A model generated the notes under the pieces. It was not told the origin of the DNA and did not search any database. It saw only the letters and a list, made by a program, of their open reading frames with translations. Shown piece by piece: positions 1 to 8,406 of a stretch of 64,000 nucleotides of DNA. This DNA is from JOPF133 sp052144935 (lineage in GTDB: Bacteria; Acidobacteriota; Terriglobia; Bryobacterales; Bryobacteraceae), in contig JBKQPR010000162.1 in NCBI GenBank assembly GCA_052144935.1, positions 20,784 through 84,783 of the forward strand, read 5' to 3'. Numbering within the stretch: position 1 is the stretch's first letter; each line of letters starts with the position of its first letter. Position numbers and translations under genes: made by a program.

Positions 1-1
1 A

Positions 2-1225
2 CTGGCAACGGCGGCGTGCCTGGCCGGGCGCGCGCCCGCACAAACGGCTCTCGACTGGCAGCAGGTCCAGGCGCGGTTCCAGGCCGCCAACCCGGCGGTG
101 CGCGCCGGCATGATCAATATCGACGAATCCAGAGCCGCCGAAATTACCGCGTACCTGCGCCCCAATCCCAATCTGACCACCAGCCTAGACCAGTTGACTC
201 CATTCACTTTCCACCCCTACCAGCCGCTGACTGGCGCGTTTCCGGCGATCATCGTGGACTACCTGCACGAGCGGGCGCGTAAGCGTGAGTTGCGGCTCGA
301 TAGCGCCCAACAAGCCACTACCATCGCCATATCGCAGCAGGAGGACCTGGTGCGCACCCTGCTGTTCGGCTTGCGCAGCGCTTTTGTACAGACCCTGCAG
401 GCCAAGGCCGTACTCGCCCTGGCGCGCGACAACCTGGCTTACTTCGACCGCGAGTTGGGCATCTTCCGCGACCGCCTGAGCTCCGGCGACATCGCCCAGA
501 TCGACCTCAAGCGCCTCGCGTTGCAGCGCGTGCAGTACGAATCGGACCTGCAGACCGCGCTGGTCAATTTGCGCACCGCCAAAATCCAGCTTCTGCAACT
601 GCTCAACGACCGCACGCCGGTCGACCAGTTCGACGTCACCGGGCCGTTCGATTTCTCCGACCGCCTCCTGCCGCTCGAAGAGGTCCGCTCTCAGGCGGTC
701 GCCGCCCGGCCGGATCTCAAAGCCGCCGTGGAGGCGGTCGAAAAGGCCAGAACCGATCACAAGCTGGCCGTCGCCAACGGCTCCACGGACCCCACTTTCA
801 GCGTCGACGCCGCACGCAACCCGCCCTACAGCGCCTATATCGGATTCAGCGTCAACATCCCGCTACGCATCTTCGACCGCAACCAGGGTGAGAAACTCCG
901 CACGCAACTGGACATCACCCACGCGGAGCGGGCGCGCGAACAGGCCGAGGCGCAGGTCTACGGCGATGTCGATTCCGCCTACGTCACCCTGGCAAGCTCC
1001 ATCGAGCTGCTCAAGCCCTACCGCGACACATACCTGGCTATGGCCAAGGACGTGCGCGACACCATGGAGTTTTCCTACCAGCGCGGCCAGGCGGCGCTGG
1101 TCGATTACCTGGACGCACAGCGCGACTATCGCGCCACCTACGTGACCTACCTCACCCTGGTGGGGTCTTACCTGACCGCCGCGGGCCAGCTCAATCTGGC
1201 CGCCGGCCGCGAAGTCATCCAATAG
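2..1225 (+). CDS. TolC-family outer-membrane efflux protein, 5'-truncated by window edge
   Basis: The reading frame is already open at base 2 and runs to the TAG at 1225, so the true start lies left of the window. The first visible residues (LATAACLAGRAPAQ) look like the end of a signal peptide. The body is typical of the OEP/TolC fold: long amphipathic alpha-helices rich in Ala, Leu, Gln and Arg, arranged as two similar halves, with the common phrase LLQLLND mid-protein. Such proteins form the outer-membrane channel of tripartite efflux pumps of the RND (CusC-like) or MacB type. The pump partners would be expected upstream, outside the window. The ATG at base 113 lies inside the mature protein and is not the start. 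The family is secure; the substrate is not known. Confidence 0.85.
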   Translation: MATAACLAGRAPAQTALDWQQVQARFQAANPAVRAGMINIDESRAAEITAYLRPNPNLTTSLDQLTPFTFHPYQPLTGAFPAIIVDYLHERARKRELRLDSAQQATTIAISQQEDLVRTLLFGLRSAFVQTLQAKAVLALARDNLAYFDRELGIFRDRLSSGDIAQIDLKRLALQRVQYESDLQTALVNLRTAKIQLLQLLNDRTPVDQFDVTGPFDFSDRLLPLEEVRSQAVAARPDLKAAVEAVEKARTDHKLAVANGSTDPTFSVDAARNPPYSAYIGFSVNIPLRIFDRNQGEKLRTQLDITHAERAREQAEAQVYGDVDSAYVTLASSIELLKPYRDTYLAMAKDVRDTMEFSYQRGQAALVDYLDAQRDYRATYVTYLTLVGSYLTAAGQLNLAAGREVIQ

Positions 1226-1298
1226 AAAGGCGGGTTCCGACCGCCCGGCGCTGCATGTCGCGGCCCGCTTCGTGCGATCGTGCATTTCAAATGCATTT

Positions 1299-1326
1299 TT
1301 GCAAGCTGTGCGCTGGCCTTTACAAT
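1299..1326 (+). promoter_or_regulatory. Predicted ruvA promoter
   Basis: TTGCAA at 1299-1304 and TACAAT at 1321-1326 are separated by 16 bases, a good match to a sigma-70 type promoter. The -10 hexamer ends only 8 bases before the ruvA ATG at 1335, so the transcript would start at or next to the start codon. Confidence 0.6.
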
Positions 1327-1334
1327 ACTTAAAG

Positions 1335-1928
1335 ATGATTGCTCTGCTGCGCGGCGTGTTGATCGAGAAGCATCCCAACCAGGCGATAGTCGAAACCGGG
1401 GGCGTCGGGTATGACGTCACCATTCCGGTTTCCACTTACACCCACCTTCCCGAGACCGGGAACGAAGTGCGGCTGCGCATCCATACGCACGTCCGCGAGG
1501 ATGCCCTGGCGCTCTACGGGTTCCTCACCCAGGACGAGAAGGCCATGTTCGAGAAGCTAATCGGGGTCAGCGGGATCGGGCCGACCTTGGCCGTCAAGGT
1601 GCTTTCCGGGCTGGCGGCGGCGGATCTGATCCAGTCCATCCGGCGCGGCGAGGTGGACAAGCTGGTGCGCATTCCCGGGGTGGGCAAAAAGACCGCCGAA
1701 CGCATGGTGCTGGAATTGCGCGACAAGCTGCCGGCAGCCACGGGAGAGGAACCCGCGCCCGCGGCGGCGGCGCTTTCGCCGATCGACCAGGACGTGCTCT
1801 CGGCGCTGCTGAACCTGGGCTGCGCGCGTCCCCAGGCCGAAGCAGCCGTGCGCAAGGCCAAGGTGGCCGGCGGAGTGGCGGCAGAGTTCGAGCCGCTCTT
1901 CCGGCGGGCATTGGAGCTGGTGCGGTGA
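1335..1928 (+). CDS. ruvA: Holliday junction branch migration protein RuvA
   Basis: This 197-aa protein is the DNA-binding subunit of the RuvAB branch-migration complex. The N-terminus MIALLRGVLIEK is the usual start of the OB-fold domain I, and the ATG at 1335 fits it; the frame stays open further upstream to an ATG at 1272 but that extension has no family counterpart. Helix-hairpin-helix elements follow around residues 75-90 (GVSGIGPTLA) and 110-125 (IPGVGKKTAERM). The C-terminal domain III, which contacts RuvB, is joined by an Ala/Pro-rich linker near residue 145. ruvB lies about 160 bases downstream on the same strand, separated by an intergenic repeat. No clear Shine-Dalgarno sequence precedes the start. 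Confidence 0.95.
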   Translation: MIALLRGVLIEKHPNQAIVETGGVGYDVTIPVSTYTHLPETGNEVRLRIHTHVREDALALYGFLTQDEKAMFEKLIGVSGIGPTLAVKVLSGLAAADLIQSIRRGEVDKLVRIPGVGKKTAERMVLELRDKLPAATGEEPAPAAAALSPIDQDVLSALLNLGCARPQAEAAVRKAKVAGGVAAEFEPLFRRALELVR

Positions 1929-1940
1929 GGGCCACGGCTT

Positions 1941-2046
1941 CTCACCGCAGAGACGCGGAGAGCGCAGAGACTTCGCGGAGAAAACCGAAGAAGAGAAGTG
2001 GATTTTCTCTGCGAAGTCTCCGTTTCCTCCGCGACTCCGCGGTGAG
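1941..2046. repeat. Imperfect inverted repeat between ruvA and ruvB
   Basis: The stretch begins CTCACCGCAGAGACGCGGAG and ends with the complementary order CTCCGCGACTCCGCGGTGAG. An inner pair also matches: CTTCGCGGAGAAAA against TTTTCTCTGCGAAG. The whole 106 bases can fold into a long interrupted hairpin. Similar CACCGCAGAGACGCGGAG repeats are known as dispersed intergenic elements in several bacterial genomes. It may weaken read-through between ruvA and ruvB. Confidence 0.7.
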
Positions 2047-2086
2047 GAGCGATGCCCCCGCCCGAACAGCGTTAAGCTGGTAGCAC

Positions 2087-3115
2087 ATGCCGGACCGGAA
2101 GCTGATTTCCGGGGATCGCCAGGCCGACGAGTTGCAGTTCGAAGCGGGGCTGCGCCCGCGCCGGCTGGCCGATTTCACGGGACAAAGCAAGCTCAAAGAG
2201 AATCTCTCGATTGCCATCGAAGCCGCCCGCAAACGCGGCGAGGCCATGGACCACGTGCTGCTCTACGGCCCGCCCGGACTGGGCAAGACCACCCTGGCCT
2301 CGATCATCGCCGAGGAGTTGGAGGTCACCTTCACCGGCACCAGCGGGCCGGTGCTGCAGAAGAAGCTGGACCTCACCGGCATCCTGAGCAACGTCCGGCT
2401 GCACCAGGTCTTCTTCATCGACGAAATCCACCGGCTGCTGCCGGATGTGGAGGAGATGCTCTACTCGGCGCTGGAGGATTTCCGCGTCGATATCCTGGTG
2501 GGCACGGGACCAGGCGCGCGCACCGTTTCGCTGCCGATGCCCAAATTCACGGCCATCGGCGCCACTACGCGCCAGGGACTGGTGAGCGCGCCGCTGCGCG
2601 GCCGCTTCGGCCTGGTGCTGCGCTTGGAGCCGTACACCGTGCCGGAGCTGCAGGTGATCGTCAACCGTTCGGCGCGGCTGCTGCAGGTGGAGATCGAAGC
2701 CGGCGCGGCGGACGAGATCGCGCGGCGCTGCCGGGGAACGCCGCGCATCGCCAACCGCCTGCTGCGGCGCGTGCGCGACTACGCCCAGGTGCGCGCCGAC
2801 GGCCACATCACGCTGGAGGTGGCGCAAACCATGCTTAACCTGCTGGACGTGGACCGCTACGGCCTCGACGAGATCGACCAGAAGATCATGCGGACGATTC
2901 TCGAAAAGTTCCGCGGTGGACCGGTGGGTGTCAACACCATCGCGGCGTCGATTTCGGAGGAGGCCGAGACCATCGAAGAGGTGTATGAACCGTACCTGAT
3001 CCAGCTCGGTTTCCTGAACCGGACTCCGCGAGGGCGCGTGGCCACCGAGATCGCCTACGATTATTTCCAGGTGAAGCCCAAGCTGCGCATCGGCGACCAG
3101 CCGGCCCTGTTCTGA
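2087..3115 (+). CDS. ruvB: Holliday junction branch migration DNA helicase RuvB
   Basis: The 342-aa protein is full length for RuvB, the hexameric AAA+ motor that drives Holliday junction migration with RuvA. Walker A is GPPGLGKT at about residues 61-68, and Walker B is FFIDEIH at about 109-115. The sensor region and the arginine-finger segment (RGRFGLVLRLEPY) are present. The C-terminal winged-helix domain, with the phrase QLGFLNRTPRGR, binds DNA. The start ATG at 2087 gives the standard N-terminus ahead of FEAGLRPRRL. folK begins 3 bases after the stop, so ruvB and folK are probably co-transcribed. Confidence 0.97.
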   Translation: MPDRKLISGDRQADELQFEAGLRPRRLADFTGQSKLKENLSIAIEAARKRGEAMDHVLLYGPPGLGKTTLASIIAEELEVTFTGTSGPVLQKKLDLTGILSNVRLHQVFFIDEIHRLLPDVEEMLYSALEDFRVDILVGTGPGARTVSLPMPKFTAIGATTRQGLVSAPLRGRFGLVLRLEPYTVPELQVIVNRSARLLQVEIEAGAADEIARRCRGTPRIANRLLRRVRDYAQVRADGHITLEVAQTMLNLLDVDRYGLDEIDQKIMRTILEKFRGGPVGVNTIAASISEEAETIEEVYEPYLIQLGFLNRTPRGRVATEIAYDYFQVKPKLRIGDQPALF

Positions 3116-3118
3116 ACG

Positions 3119-3619
3119 GTGAAGACCATCTATCTCAGCCTGGGGTCGAACGTGGGCGATCGCCAGGCCAATCTGCGGGCCGCGCTGGAACGCCTGGCCG
3201 CGCCGGATCTGAGGGTGGTGCGCGTCTCGCCGGTCTATGAAACCGAGCCGGTGGACGCGCCCCCTGGGATCCCTGAGCAGCGCTGGTTTCTGAACCTGGC
3301 GGCGGAGGCCGAGACGGACCTCTTTCCCATGCAGCTTCTGGCGCGGACGCAGAAAATCGAGCGGGCGCTGGGGCGGGTCAGGACCGTGCGGAATGGGCCG
3401 CGCAGCATCGATATCGACATTCTGCTGTATGCGAAGGCGGTGGTGCGCAGCGCCAGGCTGGAGATTCCGCATCCGCGCATGCACGAGCGGCGGTTTGTGC
3501 TGGCGCCCCTGGCGGACCTGGCGCCGGAGCTGCGGCACCCCGTGACGCATAAGACCGTCCGCGAGATGTTGGCCGCCGCGCCAGCCGCGGTGGTGCGCCG
3601 CTTGACGGAGTTGGGATAA
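3119..3619 (+). CDS. folK: 2-amino-4-hydroxy-6-hydroxymethyldihydropteridine pyrophosphokinase (HPPK)
   Basis: FolK transfers pyrophosphate from ATP to 6-hydroxymethyl-dihydropterin in folate synthesis. The 166-aa length is typical. The N-terminus TIYLSLGSNVGDR carries the family LGSN motif, followed by SPVYETEPV near residue 40. The PROSITE-type motif GPRSIDIDIL with the metal-binding DxD is at about residues 96-106, and the conserved IPHPRMHERRFVL lies near 120-132. The start is a GTG at 3119, three bases past the ruvB stop. The link with ruvB is probably only one of co-transcription. Confidence 0.95.
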   Translation: MKTIYLSLGSNVGDRQANLRAALERLAAPDLRVVRVSPVYETEPVDAPPGIPEQRWFLNLAAEAETDLFPMQLLARTQKIERALGRVRTVRNGPRSIDIDILLYAKAVVRSARLEIPHPRMHERRFVLAPLADLAPELRHPVTHKTVREMLAAAPAAVVRRLTELG

Positions 3620-3625
3620 TCAGGT

Positions 3626-4564
3626 ATGGACGCATGGACGCTTCTGCGGGAGGTGTCGGAGGCCTATCGCAGCTTGAAAAGCCTGGCGCTGGAGGCGGCC
3701 CTCATCGATGAATCGGGTGATGAGAATACCAACCAGCGCAGCGAACGGCGCGTGCGTTTCTTTTACGCTGCGCCGAACCGCATCCGCTATGAGCCCTGCG
3801 GCAAGCGCGGAATTCTGCAGGTCGCCGACGGTGAGCAATTGCATACACTTCAGACCAGCTTTCCAAGCCGCCCAGCCGGCATCGCCCGCCAGCGATACAC
3901 CAGCGTTCCGATCGCGGAAACAGTTCCGCCGCTGCCCCACCGTTTCAATCCGGAGTGGCCCGCCTCCGCTGAGGCGTACTTGTTTCAGGGGATTGACGAG
4001 CGAGTCGTCTCGGCGGAGATTCTGTGCCAGGAGGACGGCTGTTACGTCGTATCGGTCGCCTATGAGCCGCCCCCGCGCCCCGGCCTCATGGTCAGCGGAT
4101 CTCCGGTCCTGGTCTGGGTGGATGAGCGAAACCACATGGTGATGCGCCGGCAAGGCAAATCGGGGCATCGCTTCCCCACCGAGGAGGAAGTCATCTGGAG
4201 CCGGCACACGGTGGTAGTTCGGCAGATGCGGGTGAATGAGCCGCTGCCGGAGGAAACTTTCCAATTCATACCGCCGCCGGACGCGACGCCGGAAACGGGC
4301 GGCGGCGGCTTCGGCCGCGGTGGCGGCGGGGGCGGCTTTGTCCACCAGGACCCGGACGAAAAGCGGCGGCTGGAGCATCGCGGCTCGCACGAATGGGAAG
4401 GCGACACGCTGGTCGAACACTCCAAGTGGAAAATCCGAGGCATCAAGCTGACTTTCGAACGCCGCCTGACCTTTTCGGACGGCGGGACGGAACTGAGCGT
4501 CGCCGAACGCATCGCCGGTCCCAAAGGAGAGGTGGAAACCACTTGCAAGCTACCGGTGGGTTGA
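3626..4564 (+). CDS. Hypothetical LolA/DUF2092-like protein with Gly-rich linker
   Basis: This 312-aa protein has no obvious signal peptide. Residues 1 to about 210 look like the LolA/LppX-like half-barrel seen in outer-membrane lipoprotein sorting proteins: an N-terminal helix (LREVSEAYRSLKSLAL), beta strands ending in FFYAAPNRIRYE, then a segment with the substrate-like readout VWVDERNHMVMRR. A glycine-rich linker (about residues 228-242, mostly Gly with Phe and Arg) joins it to a C-terminal beta-rich module containing WEGDTLVEHSKWK, a phrase found in many secreted acidobacterial proteins of unknown role. Its stop overlaps the likely recQ start (TTGA), so the two are translationally coupled. 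Function is unknown; the fold is inferred from pattern only. Confidence 0.7.
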   Translation: MDAWTLLREVSEAYRSLKSLALEAALIDESGDENTNQRSERRVRFFYAAPNRIRYEPCGKRGILQVADGEQLHTLQTSFPSRPAGIARQRYTSVPIAETVPPLPHRFNPEWPASAEAYLFQGIDERVVSAEILCQEDGCYVVSVAYEPPPRPGLMVSGSPVLVWVDERNHMVMRRQGKSGHRFPTEEEVIWSRHTVVVRQMRVNEPLPEETFQFIPPPDATPETGGGGFGRGGGGGGFVHQDPDEKRRLEHRGSHEWEGDTLVEHSKWKIRGIKLTFERRLTFSDGGTELSVAERIAGPKGEVETTCKLPVG

Positions 4565-6546
4565 CGGAAGACCTCCAGGTCGCCCTCAAGAAATACTGGG
4601 GCTACGACACATTCCGCCCACTGCAGGAGCGCATCATCCAGAGCCTCATGACTGGGCACGATGCGGCCGTGGTGATGCCCACGGGCGGCGGGAAATCGCT
4701 CTGCTACCAGTTGCCCGCGCTGGCCCTGGCCAAGACCGTGGTGGTGATTTCGCCGCTAATCGCGCTGATGCAGGACCAGGTGGCACAGCTTGCCGACATG
4801 GGGATTCCGGCGGCGCTCCTGAACAGCTCGCAGCAGCAAGACGAGCAGCGCACGGTGATGCGGGCGGCCGCGCAGGGAGCCTACCGGCTGCTGTACCTCT
4901 CCCCGGAACGGCTGGCCCGGCAGGACACCATCGCCTGGCTCAAGCGCGTCCCGGTGGCCTTCTTCGCCATCGACGAAGCCCACTGCATTTCGGAATGGGG
5001 CCACGAGTTCCGGCCGGAGTACCGCCAGCTCAGCTCGCTGCGGCAGAATTTTCCGGAAATGCCCATCGCCGCGTTTACCGCCAGCGCCACGCGGCGCGTG
5101 AGGCAGGATATCCTGGACCAGCTCCAGCTTCGCGAGCCGCACAAGTACATCGCCAGCTTCCATCGCGTCAACCTGCGATACCTCGTGGAGCAGTGCGACA
5201 AGGAGACGCACCGCCGCCGGCTGATGGCGGCGTTGAAGGCCTACGCGGGGCAGAGCGTGATCGTCTACGCGCCCACCATCGCGGAGGTGGAGCGCACAGT
5301 GGACTACCTGGAGGACCGGCGCATCGCCGCGGTGCCCTATCACGGCCAGATGGAAACTCCGGTTCGCCGCCGCAATCAGGAGGCCTGGATGAACGACGAG
5401 GTGCGGGTGCTGGTGGGCACCATCGCGTTCGGGCTGGGCATCAACAAGCCGGCCGTGCGGGCGGTGATTCATACCTCGCTGCCGAAGTCCATCGAGCAGT
5501 ATTACCAGGAGGCCGGACGGGCCGGACGCGATGGCCTGCCGGCCGATTGCGTGCTGTTGTGGCAGCCCAAGGACGCCGGTCTCCTGGCCTACTTCATCGA
5601 ACAACTGCAAGATCCCGCCGAGAAGGAACGCGCCTGGCAGCGCTACCGCACCATCCGAAATTTCGTGGAGAGCGCGCGCTGCCGGCACTTCCAGGTGTGC
5701 ATGCATTTCGGGCAGACTCCCAAATGGCAGCGCTGCGGGATGTGCGATGTGTGCGGGAATCTTCCCGAATGGATGAAGACGGGGGCGGCGGAGCCGCGGG
5801 TGAAGACCAAGCGGGCCAGGAAGGCGCAGCGGCCGGCGGGGCAGCCGGCCTGGGAGGCCCCGCCGCCGGTAATGCCGCCGCAACCGTTGCGCGAGGAACA
5901 TCCCGCACCGAGGCTGCAGCCCTTGCCGCAGCCCAGACCGCAGCCAGTCCGCGCGGGCGGCGAGGCCGCCGACCTGATCGACTTCCTCAAGGAATGGCGT
6001 CGCCGTAAGGCGCAGCGCTTGTCCGTGCCCGCCTACGTGGTACTGAGCGACGCGGCGATCGAGGATCTGTGCCGCAAGCAGCCCACCAATCTGCGCGAGC
6101 TGCTGGCCGTCAATGGCTTTGGCGAGCGCAAAGCGGAATTGTACGGCAGCGAGATCTTCTCGGCCTTCGAGGCCTTTCGCAAAGGCGCGCGGGCGGCGGC
6201 GCGGGAAGTGGCGCAGGTTTCTCCCGCCGAGGAGACGCTGCGGTTGCTGGCGGAGGGCAAGAGCTTCGCGGAAATCGCCGCCATCCGTGGGCGGCAGCCC
6301 TCCACCGTGATCAACATGGTGGCCGACCTGGTGGAAAAGGGCCGCGTGGAATACGACCTGGATTGGGTGGGCGCGGAGAACCACCAGCGCATTCTGGAAG
6401 CCATCGGATTGCACGGGTCGCATTGGCTGAAGCCGCTGCGGGAGGCCCTGCCGGCGGAAATCACCTACGAGCAGATCCGCCTGGTGGTGGCGTTCACGCG
6501 GCGGAAAGAAAATCAGCCACAGATGAACACAGATGAACACGGATAA
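4561..6546 (+). CDS. recQ: ATP-dependent DNA helicase RecQ
   Basis: RecQ unwinds DNA 3'-5' in recombination and fork repair. Walker A (MPTGGGKSLCYQ) is near residues 39-50 and the DEAH box (AIDEAHCISEWGH) at about 136-148. The family zinc-binding block has its cysteines near residue 380-400 (CRHFQVC... CGMCDVCG). A Pro-rich linker leads to an HRDC domain (about 465-545) and a C-terminal helix-turn-helix region (FAEIAAIRGRQPSTVINMV). I chose the TTG at 4561 because it overlaps the upstream stop as TTGA and places the usual KKYWGYDTFRPLQ at residues 10-22; the frame is open further upstream without family similarity. The last residues (about ENQPQMNTDEHG) are encoded by an intergenic repeat rather than by recQ proper. 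Confidence 0.95.
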   Translation: MTEDLQVALKKYWGYDTFRPLQERIIQSLMTGHDAAVVMPTGGGKSLCYQLPALALAKTVVVISPLIALMQDQVAQLADMGIPAALLNSSQQQDEQRTVMRAAAQGAYRLLYLSPERLARQDTIAWLKRVPVAFFAIDEAHCISEWGHEFRPEYRQLSSLRQNFPEMPIAAFTASATRRVRQDILDQLQLREPHKYIASFHRVNLRYLVEQCDKETHRRRLMAALKAYAGQSVIVYAPTIAEVERTVDYLEDRRIAAVPYHGQMETPVRRRNQEAWMNDEVRVLVGTIAFGLGINKPAVRAVIHTSLPKSIEQYYQEAGRAGRDGLPADCVLLWQPKDAGLLAYFIEQLQDPAEKERAWQRYRTIRNFVESARCRHFQVCMHFGQTPKWQRCGMCDVCGNLPEWMKTGAAEPRVKTKRARKAQRPAGQPAWEAPPPVMPPQPLREEHPAPRLQPLPQPRPQPVRAGGEAADLIDFLKEWRRRKAQRLSVPAYVVLSDAAIEDLCRKQPTNLRELLAVNGFGERKAELYGSEIFSAFEAFRKGARAAAREVAQVSPAEETLRLLAEGKSFAEIAAIRGRQPSTVINMVADLVEKGRVEYDLDWVGAENHQRILEAIGLHGSHWLKPLREALPAEITYEQIRLVVAFTRRKENQPQMNTDEHG

Positions 6547-6579
6547 AAACAGGGGTGTTATCTGTGTTTATGTGTGGCT
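6515..6579. repeat. CCACAGATGAACACAGAT-type inverted repeat at the recQ 3' end
   Basis: A left arm at 6515-6534 and a right arm at 6560-6579 are inverted copies matching at 18 of 20 positions, with a 25-base spacer. The left arm contains the tandem phrase AGATGAACAC twice. The repeat supplies the final codons and the stop of recQ and could act as a bidirectional terminator between recQ and the convergent gene ending at 6592. Confidence 0.8.
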
Positions 6580-6591
6580 AAACTTGGCCGT

Positions 6592-7227
6592 TCAGATAAA
6601 CATCTCTTCGTCCTGCGTGGCGGAATCCACGGAGGACCTGCGGGGACCCTTGACCAGGGTGGAAACCGCGGCCGAAATGCCCGCCGCGATGCCGTTGACT
6701 TCGCGCACCGGACGCATCACCGCGTGCCGGATCGATTCGCCGGCATGTTCCACCTGGTCAACGGTGCTCTCCACCGCGTTATCGATCTGTTCGAGGCGGT
6801 TGCGGGCGCGGTCGCCGGCTTCGTAGATCAGGTCGCCGATGCGCTCCACCTGCTGCCGCCCGGTTTCGGCGATGGCCACCGCTTCGACGCAAACCTCGGA
6901 AACCCGCGGGCGGTTGTCTTCGACGATGTGATTCAGGTTGGTCAGCACGGTGGCTGCCCTGTCCGCCACCTGGCCTATTCTCTCCGCGGCGGCACCGGCC
7001 TTCTCGAACGCAGGGACCGCCCTGTCGATGAGCGGTCCGGCCTTCTCCACCACCGGTGCGAGCTTGACCAGCACCGGTTCGGCTTGCTGCACCAGGGTGT
7101 CGACCCGCTGCTCGATCGCCCGGGCAACGCGGTAGATCGCGGACATCGAGATGGCCAGCACGATAGAGGCGATCGCCGCCAAGCCCACGCCCACCGCGAT
7201 CACGATGCGAAAGGCATTATCGTCCAT
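6592..7227 (-). CDS. Membrane-anchored coiled-coil protein (DUF948-like)
   Basis: The 211-aa protein has one N-terminal transmembrane helix (about residues 8-32, rich in Val, Ala, Ile, Gly) and then a long Ala/Glu/Val helical region that probably forms a coiled coil (residues 38-175). This is the layout of DUF948-type envelope proteins, whose role is unclear. The C-terminus (DSATQDEEMFI) is acidic. It sits just downstream of a YtxH-domain gene on the same strand, with about 25 bases between them, so the two probably form an operon for small envelope-stress-like proteins. No enzymatic motif is visible. Confidence 0.75.
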   Translation of the reverse strand: MDDNAFRIVIAVGVGLAAIASIVLAISMSAIYRVARAIEQRVDTLVQQAEPVLVKLAPVVEKAGPLIDRAVPAFEKAGAAAERIGQVADRAATVLTNLNHIVEDNRPRVSEVCVEAVAIAETGRQQVERIGDLIYEAGDRARNRLEQIDNAVESTVDQVEHAGESIRHAVMRPVREVNGIAAGISAAVSTLVKGPRRSSVDSATQDEEMFI

Positions 7228-7252
7228 GTGGAGAATCCCTTTGGGATCGTGG

Positions 7253-7561
7253 CTAGCTGGCTTCGCCTTCGGCCGGCGGCGGCTGGCGGTTCACGGTGTC
7301 GCGATAGGCCTGTTTGCCGGCTTCCACGGCGTCGGCCAGGTTGGTCTTCTGGCGGCCCAAGGCCTCTTTGCCCTTGTCCACCCACTCCGAGGCGGTCTGC
7401 TGCACCTGCGATCCTTGTTTCTTCAGATAGTCCGCGCCTTCGCCCGCCTTGTCGCGGATCAGCCCGCGGGTTTCCTCGCCGGATTTGGGCGCGAACAGGA
7501 TGCCCAAACCGACACCCACGCCCAAACCCAGCAGGAAGCTGGAGAGCCCGTTCTTATTCAT
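7253..7561 (-). CDS. YtxH domain-containing protein
   Basis: This 102-aa protein has a short Gly-rich hydrophobic segment (FLLGLGVGVGLGILFAP, about residues 9-25), directly followed by the YtxH signature KSGEETRGLIRDKA and a helical, charged remainder. YtxH proteins are small membrane-associated proteins linked to general stress in Firmicutes; the role in this organism is not established. A strong ribosome binding site, AGGAGG, lies 3-4 bases upstream of the ATG. It is the first gene of a probable two-gene operon with the DUF948-like gene. Confidence 0.85.
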   Translation of the reverse strand: MNKNGLSSFLLGLGVGVGLGILFAPKSGEETRGLIRDKAGEGADYLKKQGSQVQQTASEWVDKGKEALGRQKTNLADAVEAGKQAYRDTVNRQPPPAEGEAS

Positions 7562-7649
7562 ATATCCTCCTCAGTAAGCCGCATCATGTATTAACGGGAA
7601 AGCCACCCTACTTCAGTTTTCAGTATACTCCCCATGGGATTGGTGAATC

Positions 7650-8198
7650 ATGGAGGAACGGAAATCGCGCCTGCTGGACGCCGAGGCGCTGTGGACATAC
7701 GCACTGAAGGTGCTGGGCGGACGCGCCCACTCCACCGGCGAGCTGCGGGAAAAACTGCGCCGCCGCGCCGCGCGAGCCGCCGACGTGGACAGCGTGCTGG
7801 CGCGTTTGAAAGACGCCCATTACCTGGACGACCAGCGCTTTGCGGAGGGCTTTGCCAACGCCCGGTTGAGCGGCGAGGGAATGGGGATGAGACGGGTGAT
7901 GGACGACCTCCGCCAGCGCCGCGTGGCGCCCACGCTGGCCCAGCGGACCGTGGAAAAAGTGTATCGCGATGTGGACGAGGAGGCGCTCATCGAAGAGTGG
8001 GTCCGGCGGAAGTACCGCCTGGCGCTGCGCGAAGGTCTGTTCCAGCAGGACAAGGACTGGGCCGGGGCCTACCGGCGTCTGCTGCGCGCGGGTTTCCGGA
8101 CGGCGGAGATCGTGAAGGTGCTGAAGCGGTTCGCCAGGAACCCGGAGTTGCTGGACCAATTGGAGCCGCCCGAGGAGGAGGGGGAGGGGGGGGTCTGA
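7650..8198 (+). CDS. recX: Regulatory protein RecX
   Basis: RecX binds RecA filaments and limits RecA activity. The 182-aa protein is built of three-helix repeats; the family hallmark LDDQRFAEGF is at about residues 58-67, and a second repeat (EEALIEEWVRRKYR) follows near 112. The C-terminus (PPEEEGEGG) is acidic. A TATACT hexamer at 7624-7629 lies 20 bases before the ATG. No recA is in the window, so the gene stands alone, but it lies in a repair-rich neighbourhood with ruvAB and recQ. Confidence 0.92.
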   Translation: MEERKSRLLDAEALWTYALKVLGGRAHSTGELREKLRRRAARAADVDSVLARLKDAHYLDDQRFAEGFANARLSGEGMGMRRVMDDLRQRRVAPTLAQRTVEKVYRDVDEEALIEEWVRRKYRLALREGLFQQDKDWAGAYRRLLRAGFRTAEIVKVLKRFARNPELLDQLEPPEEEGEGGV

Positions 8199-8406
8199 AA
8201 GACGCGCGCACGCGCCAGCAAGCGCCGCCCCAGCCTCGCCCGCCCAAATCCGTCCAGGCGGGCGGCTTTGCTTTCGAGCCGCTCGGCCGCCCGATCGCAT
8301 CTGTGCACAGGCTCATCCGCGCTATTCCGGCAGGGTCGCTCGTGTTATTGAAGGTCGCGTCCCCAGCGGCAACCGGCTGCCGTTCCGCGCGCCGGAGCAC
8401 CGCCGG

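Noticed and set aside
2072..3550. 492-codon frame antisense to ruvB/folK
   Set aside because: Arg/His/Gln-rich composition produced by GC-rich codon bias opposite real genes; no domain.
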